Part shown: positions 1-6,294 of the stretch, in pieces
Layout: every line of letters begins with the position of its first letter
Position numbering within the stretch: position 1 is the first letter of the stretch
Position numbers and translations under genes: made by a program
NCBI RefSeq assembly: GCF_045862785.1
Contig: NZ_BQXO01000001.1
Location: forward strand, 1 to 64,000
Reading direction: 5' to 3'
Origin: Furfurilactobacillus curtus
Lineage (GTDB): Bacteria > Bacillota > Bacilli > Lactobacillales > Lactobacillaceae
Length of the DNA: 64,000 bases
The notes under the pieces: model-generated
The model's input: only the letters and a program-made list of their open reading frames with translations
Told to the model about the DNA's origin: nothing
Database searches by the model: none

Positions 1-15
1 TCGAGGACTTAACCA
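1..15 (+). rRNA. 23S rRNA, extreme 3' end (partial)
   Basis: The window opens with the usual terminal bases of Bacilli 23S rRNA (TCGAGGACTTAACCA). The body of the gene lies to the left of the window. The exact 3' end is estimated from memory of related genes. Confidence 0.7.
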
Positions 16-79
16 CGAAGTGGTGGTCCGGTTAAGATAAAAAGAATCAGATTCAGTTTTGAGGGGGTAACCCTCAGAG

Positions 80-196
<117 letters not shown>

Positions 197-201
197 ATTA
201 T

Positions 202-274
202 TCCGGCATAGCTCAGTTGGTAGAGCACCTGACTGTTAATCAGGTTGTCGACGGTTCGAGCCCGCCTGCCGGAG
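202..274 (+). tRNA. tRNA-Asn (GTT)
   Basis: Cloverleaf with a 7-bp acceptor (TCCGGCA/TGCCGGA), anticodon GTT in loop CTGTTAA, T-loop TTCGAGC and discriminator G. CCA is not encoded. First tRNA after 5S. Confidence 0.95.
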
Positions 275-289
275 TTAATTTAAAAAAAT

Positions 290-381
290 GGAGAGTTGTC
301 CGAGTTGGCCGAAGGAGCACCACTGGAAATGGTGTAAGCGGGTAACAGCCTGCTTCAAGGGTTCGAATCCCTTACTCTCCG
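290..381 (+). tRNA. tRNA-Ser (GGA)
   Basis: Class II tRNA of 92 nt with a long variable arm. Acceptor GGAGAGT/ACTCTCC, anticodon loop CTGGAAA (GGA) and T-loop TTCGAAT. CCA is not encoded. Confidence 0.95.
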
Positions 382-387
382 TTTTAT

Positions 388-460
388 GACCCCTTGGTCA
401 AGTGGTTTAAGACACCGCCCTTTCACGGCGGTAACATGGGTTCGAATCCCGTAGGGGTCA
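388..460 (+). tRNA. tRNA-Glu (TTC)
   Basis: Acceptor GACCCCT/AGGGGTC, anticodon loop CTTTCAC (TTC), discriminator A. No encoded CCA. Confidence 0.95.
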
Positions 461-472
461 CTTTAATATTTT

Positions 473-545
473 GGAAGATTAGCTCAGTTGGGAGAGCGTC
501 TGCCTTACAAGCAGAGGGTCACAGGTTCGAGCCCTGTATCTTCCA
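473..545 (+). tRNA. tRNA-Val (TAC)
   Basis: Acceptor GGAAGAT/ATCTTCC, anticodon loop CTTACAA (TAC), T-loop TTCGAGC, discriminator A. Confidence 0.95.
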
Positions 546-554
546 TTTAATGAT

Positions 555-628
555 GGTCCCATGGTCCAGTTGGTTAGGACGCCTGCCTGTCACGCAGGAG
601 ATCACGAGTTCGAGTCTCGTTGGGACCG
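555..628 (+). tRNA. tRNA-Asp (GTC)
   Basis: Acceptor GGTCCCA/TGGGACC, anticodon loop CTGTCAC (GTC), discriminator G as usual for Asp. It is followed at 644-664 by a small hairpin (ATACCG/CGGTAT closing a poly-A loop) before the next tRNA; this may be a processing signal. Confidence 0.95.
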
Positions 629-664
629 TTATTTAAGAATTAAATACCGAAAAAAAAACGGTAT

Positions 665-737
665 GGCTCGGTAGCTCAGTCGGTAGAGCAATGGATTGAA
701 GCTCCATGTGTCGGCGGTTCGATTCCGTCCCGCGCCA
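665..737 (+). tRNA. tRNA-Phe (GAA)
   Basis: Anticodon loop TTGAAGC (GAA), T-loop TTCGATT, discriminator A. The acceptor stem GGCTCGG/CCGCGCC contains one non-canonical U-C apposition (bases 668 and 733) at pair 4-69; the other six pairs are intact. All other elements are regular, so I treat it as functional. Confidence 0.93.
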
Positions 738-748
738 TTTTATTGTCT

Positions 749-829
749 GGCGGAATAGCGAAGTGGCTAAACGCAGCGGTCTGTAAAACCGCCCCGAAAG
801 GTTCGTTGGTTCGAATCCAACTTCCGCCA
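749..829 (+). tRNA. tRNA-Tyr (GTA)
   Basis: Class II tRNA of 81 nt with a variable arm (CCCCGAAAGG). Acceptor GGCGGAA/TTCCGCC, anticodon loop CTGTAAA (GTA), discriminator A. Confidence 0.95.
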
Positions 830-833
830 TTAT

Positions 834-904
834 AGGGATATAGTTTAACGGTAGAACGTCGGTCTCCAAAACCGCCGGTGCGGGTTCGATTCCTGCTATC
901 CCTG
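834..904 (+). tRNA. tRNA-Trp (CCA anticodon)
   Basis: Acceptor AGGGATA/TATCCCT, anticodon loop CTCCAAA (CCA), discriminator G, T-loop TTCGATT. Only 4 nt separate it from tRNA-Tyr. Confidence 0.95.
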
Positions 905-919
905 CTTGCTACATATTAT

Positions 920-993
920 GGCGGTATTGGTGAAGTGGTTAACACACTGGTTTGTGGATCCAGCACGCGTGAGTTCGATTCTCACATACCGCC
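920..993 (+). tRNA. tRNA-His (GTG)
   Basis: Anticodon loop TTGTGGA (GTG). An eight-pair acceptor stem (GGCGGTAT/ATACCGCC) supplies the genomically encoded G-1:C73 pair that identifies tRNA-His in bacteria. No encoded CCA. Confidence 0.95.
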
Positions 994-1000
994 CTTTTAT

Positions 1001-1072
1001 TGGGATATAGCCAAGTGGTAAGGCAACGGACTTTGACTCCGTCATGCGCTGGTTCGAATCCAGCTATCCCAG
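1001..1072 (+). tRNA. tRNA-Gln (TTG)
   Basis: Acceptor TGGGATA/TATCCCA, anticodon loop CTTTGAC (TTG), discriminator G. It lies 7 nt after tRNA-His. Confidence 0.95.
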
Positions 1073-1091
1073 TTTGGATTTGCTCCATTAT

Positions 1092-1162
<71 letters not shown>

Positions 1163-1198
1163 TTCGCGTCGAAAGGCGTGTAGCCCCATTAATAGTAT

Positions 1199-1284
1199 GC
1201 CGCTGTGGCGGAATTGGCAGACGCGCTGGACTCAAAATCCAGTTCCCTTTACCGGGAGTGTGGGTTCGACCCCCACCGGCGGCA
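1199..1284 (+). tRNA. tRNA-Leu (CAA), prophage integration target
   Basis: Class II tRNA of 86 nt: acceptor GCCGCTG/CGGCGGC with one G-U pair, anticodon loop CTCAAAA (CAA), long variable arm, discriminator A. Its last 21 nt (1264-1284) recur exactly at 39094-39114, so the prophage attL half regenerates a complete tRNA 3' end. This is the last gene of the rrn-tRNA operon; the operon's likely terminator now lies beyond attR. Confidence 0.96.
1264..1284 (+). other. attL core of the prophage (21 bp)
   Basis: This 21-bp block covers the T-loop, 3' T-stem and acceptor strand of tRNA-Leu. It is identical to 39094-39114, where it has no tRNA body in front. Identity stops at 1285/39115. Attachment in the 3' part of a tRNA gene is classical for phage tyrosine recombinases, and the integrase gene begins only 148 bp inside. 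Confidence 0.93.
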
Positions 1285-1365
1285 CTTTTTGCACCTCGGT
1301 TAATATGTGGTTAACCTTGGTGAATAGCTATATAACAGCGTTTATACGTTGTTCAGCATATGACT

Positions 1366-1430
1366 AAAGCTCACGAATTTCGTGAGCTTTTCGTGTGTCT
1401 CGTGAGCTTTTCGTGAGCGTCTCTTACCGG
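1366..1430. promoter_or_regulatory. Left arm-type integrase repeats and terminator-like hairpin
   Basis: An 11-bp inverted repeat (AAAGCTCACGA/TCGTGAGCTTT, 1366-1390) is followed by further copies of TCGTGAGC. GTCTCGTGAG is also found at the other prophage end (39016-39048). Short repeats beside both att cores, next to an integrase with an AP2-like N-terminus, fit arm-type integrase sites. The hairpin ends in a T-run and may also terminate rRNA/tRNA transcription after integration. Confidence 0.6.
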
Positions 1431-1431
1431 T

Positions 1432-2550
1432 TTAGATGATGCCTTGATTAGTTAGAAAGTTCTGACGGAGTTCAGTATTTTGTTCTTTAAGGTCATCAGT
1501 TTCAATTACATAGTATTTCTGCAAGGTCTCAACTGAGTGGCCAAGAAATCCAGCAATAAACTTGTCATCTAGCTTAGCTAATTTCATCATCGTTGCTTGA
1601 GTACGACGCCATGAGTGCGTAGTGATTCTGGGAACGTTAGCACGTAAGCAGGCGTTTTTGAGGAACTTATTGATCGCAGTGGGGGACACGGGCTTACCAT
1701 CGAATCCAATAAAAACATATTGGTTCATCTGCAAGATGTTATTGTCATGTTGCTGCCATCGCCAGTAATCGGCCAGATATTGGAACACTGTTTGTTCCAC
1801 AGTAATGGTCCTGGGCTTTGTGTGATCCTTTAGGTGGATGCGGCCACGGCCCGTCTTATAGTCCCACTGGCCATCGATTAAAATGGTGTGGTCATTTGTG
1901 CTAAGTTTCGACCACTGGAGACCTAGCAGCTCACCGACACGCATTCCTGTGAATGCTAGCAAGATGCAAGCGTACTTAGACACGCAGTCTTCTGACTGCA
2001 CAATCTCGTGCAACAGATGTTTGTAAGCTTTGACCGACAACGCCTTAGCTTTAGGCGTTTTTTCATGTGGAGCAACGCCTGCAAAACGGGCACCAACGCA
2101 CGGGTTTCGTGCAATGATACCTTCATCAATGGCGCTTTCCATCATAGCCTTCATACTAGTGTGCATTGTCTTTACAGTCTCATGTGATAAGTGCTCCGCT
2201 TCGGTGTTTAACCACATCTGATAACTAGCCTTATTGATCTGGTCGATAGGGCGTTCCGGTGTGAAGAATTTCATCGCATGGTTAAGGTCAACCTGAATTC
2301 GCTTAATCGTCCATGCTTCTACGAATGGCTTCTTGTACAGGTTGAGCCAGTGCTGTGAGTAATCGGCCAGTGAAACTGTCTTACTGGTCATACCCATGTC
2401 GGCGTCTGCGATGATATGACTAGCCCATGCTGACGCTTCTGCTTTTGTTTTAAACGTGCGTTGCTTAGTTTCCCATTCACCCGTTACTGGGCTCTTGAAA
2501 CGTGGACGAATTTGCCATCGTCCGTTAGGCTGTTTAATTGGTTTTGCCAT
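1432..2550 (-). CDS. int: Phage tyrosine-recombinase integrase
   Basis: A 372-aa site-specific recombinase that integrates and excises the prophage at tRNA-Leu. The N-terminus (about 1-55) resembles the AP2-like arm-DNA-binding domain (GRWQIRPRFKSPVTGEWETK). Residues 60-165 are the SAM-like core-binding domain, 170-355 the catalytic domain. Visible catalytic residues: R204 in TGMRVGELLGL, H312 and R315 in THSWRRT, H338 in LGHS and the tyrosine at Y346/Y347. Full length for the family. It is transcribed toward attL and stops 148 bp from the core, the usual position. SD GGAG lies just before the ATG. A small hairpin (2615-2634) sits about 65-85 nt upstream of the start. Confidence 0.97.
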   Translation of the reverse strand: MAKPIKQPNGRWQIRPRFKSPVTGEWETKQRTFKTKAEASAWASHIIADADMGMTSKTVSLADYSQHWLNLYKKPFVEAWTIKRIQVDLNHAMKFFTPERPIDQINKASYQMWLNTEAEHLSHETVKTMHTSMKAMMESAIDEGIIARNPCVGARFAGVAPHEKTPKAKALSVKAYKHLLHEIVQSEDCVSKYACILLAFTGMRVGELLGLQWSKLSTNDHTILIDGQWDYKTGRGRIHLKDHTKPRTITVEQTVFQYLADYWRWQQHDNNILQMNQYVFIGFDGKPVSPTAINKFLKNACLRANVPRITTHSWRRTQATMMKLAKLDDKFIAGFLGHSVETLQKYYVIETDDLKEQNTELRQNFLTNQGII

Positions 2551-2707
2551 GTGTGATTATCTCCTTGTTTGTAAGTAGATAGGTCGATCACACAGATTCG
2601 GTAGAATCTTTTATCCCTAGTTAGCGGACTAGGGGAGGCATTGTGGTATCACCTTCTTTCATGTATATTTGTATATGAAAAGGGCGCAGTTATTGCGTTG
2701 CTTGCTT

Positions 2708-2750
2708 AGCACATCCAACTTCTTGGCGGGAGGGGATGTGCTCTTTTTTT
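2708..2750 (+). terminator. Rightward terminator, copy A of a repeated hairpin
   Basis: Stem AGCACATCC/GGATGTGCT (2708-2716/2734-2742), a 17-nt loop, then CTCTTTTTTT. The U-run works only for rightward RNA, although the flanking genes run leftward. The loop and right arm are nearly identical to the hairpin at 3404-3440. Confidence 0.6.
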
Positions 2751-3006
2751 ATTTCAAAATGTAAGTTAACACGGCGATGACAGCAACAACTATACTGATA
2801 CCAGTTCCATAGAACCAATTCTTTTGCTTCTCAAATTTAGTATCAATATGAGCACTTAATAGATCAATTTTATCTGACACTTTGTCTATTGCATGATCTA
2901 ATTCTTCGTGTGTTACGTATCTGTTATCCATGGTTCCACCTCCGTTTGAGTTGCCAAAATCTCCTGAAACAACGTTACCTTGTTCAGCTTTCGCAATCTT
3001 AGCCAT
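2749..3006 (-). CDS. Small membrane-anchored coiled-coil protein of the lysogeny module
   Basis: 85 aa. A soluble N-terminus, a charged helical stretch (about 32-62, heptad-like HEELDHAIDKVSDKIDLLSA) and one C-terminal transmembrane helix (about 65-84, FYGTGISIVVAVIAVLTYIL). Both the ATG at 3006 and an in-frame internal ATG at 2931 have a close GGAGG, so 85-aa and 60-aa forms could be made. It overlaps the upstream gene by 8 bp, indicating a shared transcript. The architecture recalls XhlA-like or host-membrane-tethered phage proteins. Family not recognised; a role in superinfection exclusion is only a guess from position. Confidence 0.75.
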   Translation of the reverse strand: MAKIAKAEQGNVVSGDFGNSNGGGTMDNRYVTHEELDHAIDKVSDKIDLLSAHIDTKFEKQKNWFYGTGISIVVAVIAVLTYILK

Positions 3007-3379
3007 TGTTAGAACCTCCGGTCAAGAATACAGATACATTATATTCTTCATCACCAATTTTTACATGAGCCGTTAGACGATTAGAATCAGCAACCTCCGC
3101 TGCTTGTATGACAATATAGAAAGAAACCTCGCTGATACCAGTTTCATGACCATCAGTTTTAACATTCGAAAAATCGAATGTGTTACCAGACGGTTGCAAA
3201 ATCATTTTGTCATTCTGATCAGTTACACTGATATTTACAACAAACGGAGTCAAGTTGAAGTAAATATACTGGACGTGGACGTAAATGGTAAACTCTCCTG
3301 TTTTAGGTTTCCTAATTGCGAGAGTTGGAATTTTATCATCTTTTCCGGTTATATACACGGTATTAATTTGTGGTTCCAT
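2999..3379 (-). CDS. Hypothetical prophage protein, predicted beta-rich
   Basis: 126 aa from the ATG at 3379, chosen because AAGGAGT lies 7 nt upstream; an upstream in-frame start at 3409 lacks such a site. Alternating hydrophobic/polar segments (GEFTIYVHVQYIYFNLTPF, HVKIGDEEYNVSVFLTGG) suggest a single beta-sandwich or Ig-like domain. No signal peptide and no cysteines apart from the rejected extension. I do not recognise the family. It sits between the SHOCT-type gene and the small membrane protein, all leftward from the repressor side, so it is probably expressed in the lysogen. Confidence 0.75.
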   Translation of the reverse strand: MEPQINTVYITGKDDKIPTLAIRKPKTGEFTIYVHVQYIYFNLTPFVVNISVTDQNDKMILQPSGNTFDFSNVKTDGHETGISEVSFYIVIQAAEVADSNRLTAHVKIGDEEYNVSVFLTGGSNNG

Positions 3380-3403
3380 AGTAGACTCCTTATATGTATG
3401 TTT

Positions 3404-3440
3404 GCACATCTACTTCCTGGCGGGAGGGGATGTGCTGTTT
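3404..3440 (+). terminator. Rightward terminator, copy B of the repeated hairpin
   Basis: Stem GCACATC/GATGTGC (3404-3410/3429-3435) followed by TGTTTTATAT. The segment CTGGCGGGAGGGGATGTGCT is shared, with one change, with copy A at 2725-2742. It sits between two leftward genes but has its U-run on the rightward strand. Confidence 0.5.
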
Positions 3441-3448
3441 TATATATT

Positions 3449-4294
3449 TTAAAGTCCTAACAGTTGTTTCTTCTTTGCGTCGAATTCTTGTTCATTAATA
3501 ATGCCCTCGTCTAAAAGCTTTTTGTATTTGATGATTTCGTCTGCTCCGCTTGCTACTTGCATAGCTTGAGAATGGTGAGTTGCTTGTTCACTTGACATTA
3601 TGCCATCTAATTTTGCAGTAAGTGAGGCTAGTTCTTTTTCGGACATATTAGTGGCCAATCCAGGCTTTATTGGCCCGGATAGAATTTTAATTTCGTGAGA
3701 GCTACCGTCGCTGAATGCTATCGTTACTGATATTCTGTCAATCACATCGTATTGCTTGCTTCGGCTGCTCACTGCGCCAGCGATAGCACCAACCGGACCA
3801 AGAAGTGCGCCGCCAGCAAGAGTCCTCGTTATTCCGTGCTTCTTTTTTTGATCTGAATGTCCCGTTTCGGTTGGGTGATAGCCAACAATTGTGCTGTAGT
3901 CTTTTACGGTATAGTTCTTGTTGAAAAGCGTTGTATCAATCAATATCCGTTTGAGATTGTCATCGAAATAAACATTTTCAAATTTGGCACTATCATGCTG
4001 AATAAATTCTTGCTTTATGGTCTGATATTTAGCTCTATCCTCGTTTTTTGCATTTTTCTTATAGGCTGACAGGTCAACCGGTTTTCCAACATCGGTCAGT
4101 TCTCGAAAATCCTTAGACGTATTGCGAGATCCCCAAAAGGCCGCAAGGCTTCGCTTATGTTCAATTAAGGAAGCCCCATATTCGCCGATTGGGGTTCCTT
4201 TTAAACATGAGTGGCAGATAACCCCGTCTTGTACGTGCAAACGATAAAATCCAAGCTTATTGCTACCGCAAAGTACACATTTAACATTCTTCAT
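3449..4294 (-). CDS. Zinc-ribbon and SHOCT-domain prophage protein
   Basis: 281 aa. N-terminal zinc ribbon with two CxxC pairs (C6/C9 and C27/C30), as in DUF4428-type proteins. The middle holds a glycine/alanine-rich hydrophobic stretch (about 155-172, LAGGALLGPVGAIAGAV) that could insert in or associate with the membrane. The last about 30 residues (EIIKYKKLLDEGIINEQEF) are a typical SHOCT motif, a small helical module often at protein C-termini. Such proteins recur in lysogeny modules of Gram-positive prophages; the function is unknown. SD GGAGG precedes the ATG. Confidence 0.85.
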   Translation of the reverse strand: MKNVKCVLCGSNKLGFYRLHVQDGVICHSCLKGTPIGEYGASLIEHKRSLAAFWGSRNTSKDFRELTDVGKPVDLSAYKKNAKNEDRAKYQTIKQEFIQHDSAKFENVYFDDNLKRILIDTTLFNKNYTVKDYSTIVGYHPTETGHSDQKKKHGITRTLAGGALLGPVGAIAGAVSSRSKQYDVIDRISVTIAFSDGSSHEIKILSGPIKPGLATNMSEKELASLTAKLDGIMSSEQATHHSQAMQVASGADEIIKYKKLLDEGIINEQEFDAKKKQLLGL

Positions 4295-4333
4295 GATTTT
4301 CCTCCATTAATATAATTATTTTGGTTAAGCTGC

Positions 4334-4376
4334 AGCCTCTGATTCGCTCAAGCGGATTGGGGCTTTTTATTTTTCC
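4334..4376 (+). terminator. Rightward terminator-like hairpin
   Basis: An imperfect stem with AGCC/GGCT at its base and a pairing inner part, followed by TTTTTATTTTT. It lies between the SHOCT-type gene and the lipoprotein gene, both leftward, so it would stop only rightward RNA. Confidence 0.5.
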
Positions 4377-4412
4377 CGGCTTTTAATGTCATCAGTGTTT
4401 GGACGTACCTCA

Positions 4413-5060
4413 TCAATAGGCGTTTTGCATCGTTTCGTCAATTGCAGCTTGGCCCTTTGCAGTCGGCGTCCCGTCTTGGTTTGCATAGCCGTTCTGTTTA
4501 GCCCACTGTTCTTGACCCGATACCCAAGAATCTGTAGTTCCGTCAGGATTAGTGCCGGCAGCGTGATCTTGTCCTGGCATTACTGGATTGCCGTTAGGAT
4601 CATAGCCACGTTCCCGATTGATTTCACCTTGAGTTTGAGTAGTTTGTTGTTGCACCTGACTAGCAGCTGCCGCTTGAGATGATGCTACAGTCGCACTGGC
4701 CGCCACAGCGCTTGAGCTTGCCGCTGCTGATTGTTGCGTTGCTTGAGACGATGCAACAGCCGCTGAGGATGCCGCAGCGGCTGAACTAGAACTAGCTGCA
4801 GCTGCGGATTCACTATCTGCTTTTGCTTTACTTTCGGATGCCGCCTTAGCTTGAGACTCGCTAGCCGCCTTAGCCTTGGACTCAGATTTAGCTTTGGCTA
4901 AAGATGCTTTTTTAGCTTTTGATTCCCACTTGGCCTTAGCAACACTTTCAGAGCGTGCTTTGGACGAATAACTATCTTTATTTGTTGAATTATTATTTCC
5001 GCACGCTGCCAATGATAGGGTGGCTAGAGTGACAATCCCTAAACTAACTAATTTTTTCAT
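4413..5060 (-). CDS. Prophage lipoprotein with Ala/Ser/Lys low-complexity stalk (candidate superinfection-exclusion protein)
   Basis: 215 aa. Signal peptide with lipobox LAAC (C20), so the mature protein should be lipid-anchored outside the membrane. Residues 30-140 are an Ala/Ser/Lys/Glu low-complexity helical or spacer region built from A-K-S-E-S variants. A compact C-terminal domain (about 145-215) holds GYDPNGNPVMPGQ and NGYANQDGTPTAKG. By position (between integrase and repressor) it matches the site where S. thermophilus phage TP-J34 carries the Ltp exclusion lipoprotein. I see no Ltp repeat domain, so shared function is inference from location and anchoring. Confidence 0.85.
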   Translation of the reverse strand: MKKLVSLGIVTLATLSLAACGNNNSTNKDSYSSKARSESVAKAKWESKAKKASLAKAKSESKAKAASESQAKAASESKAKADSESAAAASSSSAAAASSAAVASSQATQQSAAASSSAVAASATVASSQAAAASQVQQQTTQTQGEINRERGYDPNGNPVMPGQDHAAGTNPDGTTDSWVSGQEQWAKQNGYANQDGTPTAKGQAAIDETMQNAY

Positions 5061-5166
5061 GATTAGCCTCCAAAGTTTATCCAGCTTTTAATGACTTCCG
5101 TATCTGGTCTTATGTAAGTATAATACCGATAAATATGTAGAACGTGTGTTCTTTTTAACGCATAAG

Positions 5167-5190
5167 TATAGGAGCAATAAGCTCCTATAA
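5167..5190 (-). terminator. Terminator of the repressor transcript
   Basis: Stem ATAGGAGC/GCTCCTAT (5168-5175/5181-5188) with a 5-nt loop overlaps the last codon of the leftward repressor gene. The RNA continues with a mildly U-rich ACTTATG. A weak terminator or a 3'-end-stabilising hairpin. Confidence 0.45.
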
Positions 5191-5907
5191 TATAACTCTG
5201 CCTATAATACGTACCTGGTCATCTTTAACACGACGTGGTTCGTATTTTTTGTTAATTGATCGTAAGATGACTTCATCGGAAGTGTAGTCGTAGCAAATTT
5301 GCTTACAAGTAACACCGTCTCCATCAATTTCAACGATAGCAATTTCACCATTCTCAACTTCTTCTTGCTGATGGTAAAAGATAATTTGACCATCGTGAAT
5401 AAGTGGCTCCATCGAATCGCCTTGTATACGAATGGCTGTATCTGCCCCGTGCGGTACGTCGGTGAAGTCATCATGTTCGATTTCTACATCGCCATAAGTC
5501 AATTCAGTAGGGTTAGCGGCTGACTTACCAACGAGTGGCAAGTTAACGACTTTACCATTTTGTTCTTTCAACTGATTGTCAGCGTAGTTGTAGACGTTTT
5601 GCTGACGAGGTTCTTCTAACTTTTTTAGTATATCAACAGTATTATCGATATTTGTTTGAGAAGGATCTTTAATAAAACGATCCTTTTCTAAACTTTCTTT
5701 TACTAGATATGAGTTAAAAAGTTCTTGTGGAGTTACACCAAGCGCTTGAGAGTATTTTAGTATAGCTTTTTCGTCAATAACACGGCTTCCACTCTCATGT
5801 TGCGATACTGTATTTTGACTAAATCCCGTCATCTTTCCTAGATCTTTTTGTGTAAGGTGTTTTTCTTTTCTTATTCTTTTAATAGATGGTCCAAGTATAT
5901 TTTCCAT
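5185..5907 (-). CDS. CI-like phage repressor with S24 (LexA-type) self-cleavage domain
   Basis: 240 aa. An N-terminal XRE helix-turn-helix (about 7-63, LTQKDLGKMTGFSQNTVSQH) binds the operators at 5944-6309. The C-terminal peptidase S24 domain (about 120-240) has catalytic Ser165 in GDSMEP and Lys202 in VTCKQ. The expected autocleavage segment reads LVGKSAANP (about 125-133), with Ala-Ala-Asn where LexA and lambda CI have Ala-Gly. RecA-stimulated self-cleavage after DNA damage is known for the family and would induce the prophage. It is divergent from the Cro-like gene. SD AAAGGAGG is well placed. Confidence 0.96.
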   Translation of the reverse strand: MENILGPSIKRIRKEKHLTQKDLGKMTGFSQNTVSQHESGSRVIDEKAILKYSQALGVTPQELFNSYLVKESLEKDRFIKDPSQTNIDNTVDILKKLEEPRQQNVYNYADNQLKEQNGKVVNLPLVGKSAANPTELTYGDVEIEHDDFTDVPHGADTAIRIQGDSMEPLIHDGQIIFYHQQEEVENGEIAIVEIDGDGVTCKQICYDYTSDEVILRSINKKYEPRRVKDDQVRIIGRVIL

Positions 5908-5920
5908 AATAGCGCCTCCT

Positions 5921-5944
5921 TTATGTGATAATTATATCACATAA
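5921..5944. promoter_or_regulatory. 24-bp palindrome in the repressor leader, containing a TATAAT -10
   Basis: Perfect 10-bp arms TTATGTGATA/TATCACATAA around ATTA, ending at the repressor SD. On the minus strand it contains TATAAT (5931-5936), a likely -10 for the repressor promoter. Its sequence differs from the ATCTCT operators, so it may bind a different protein or form a leader hairpin next to the SD. Confidence 0.6.
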
Positions 5945-5958
5945 TCTCTAGAAGAGAT
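5944..5958. promoter_or_regulatory. Operator O1
   Basis: 15-bp inverted repeat ATCTCTAGAAGAGAT. It sits where the -35 region of the leftward repressor promoter is expected, so occupancy should affect repressor transcription. Confidence 0.8.
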
Positions 5959-5976
5959 AGAATTTTAAACAAAAAA

Positions 5977-5991
5977 ATCTCTTTTTGAGAT
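5977..5991. promoter_or_regulatory. Operator O2
   Basis: 15-bp inverted repeat ATCTCTTTTTGAGAT, exactly 33 bp from O1 and 33 bp from O3, placed between the two divergent promoters. Confidence 0.8.
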
Positions 5992-5998
5992 TTAATAG

Positions 5999-6029
5999 TT
6001 GACTTATGTATCTCTTAATGAGATACTAT
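5999..6029 (+). promoter_or_regulatory. Rightward early promoter (PR-like)
   Basis: -35 TTGACT (5999-6004) and candidate -10 TACTAT (6024-6029) with a long 19-bp spacer. O3 (6010-6024) fills the spacer and touches the -10, so repressor binding would block RNA polymerase. The start point would fall just before the Cro-like gene. Confidence 0.65.
6010..6024. promoter_or_regulatory. Operator O3
   Basis: 15-bp inverted repeat ATCTCTTAATGAGAT, 33 bp downstream of O2, lying over the rightward early promoter. Confidence 0.82.
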
Positions 6030-6053
6030 TGATGTTGAAAGGAAGTGAAACAT

Positions 6054-6293
6054 ATGTCTATTGGAGTATCAAAAGAAGATCTACGTGTAAAATATCTTTT
6101 ACCAAAGAACAAGCTAAGAGGTGCTAGGAACGCACAACGACTAACAACTGCTTTTGTAGGAGCGCTAATAGGATTAAGTAGAAGACAGTATGAGCTCAAA
6201 GAAAATGGAAAATATCCATTTAATGACTATGAAATGCTCATCTTATCTGAATATTTCGAGATTCCAGTTGGAACTCTTTTTTTTGAAGAGTAA
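6054..6293 (+). CDS. Cro-like helix-turn-helix regulator
   Basis: 79 aa from the ATG at 6054, chosen over the in-frame GTG at 6045 because AAAGGAAGTG lies 6-10 nt before it. An XRE-type HTH is seen around residues 20-72: VGALIGLSRRQYELKENGKY followed by the hydrophobic pattern MLILSEYFEIPVGTLF. Size and place (first rightward gene after the operators) match Cro. It is expected to bind the same ATCTCT operators and shut off the repressor promoter. A fourth operator follows its stop codon. Confidence 0.88.
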   Translation: MSIGVSKEDLRVKYLLPKNKLRGARNAQRLTTAFVGALIGLSRRQYELKENGKYPFNDYEMLILSEYFEIPVGTLFFEE

Positions 6294-6294
6294 T

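Noticed and set aside
4650..4960. Possible tandem repeat or CRISPR-like array
   Set aside because: It is the Ala/Ser/Lys-coding part of the lipoprotein gene; units vary in length and there are no spacers. No CRISPR array was found anywhere in the window.
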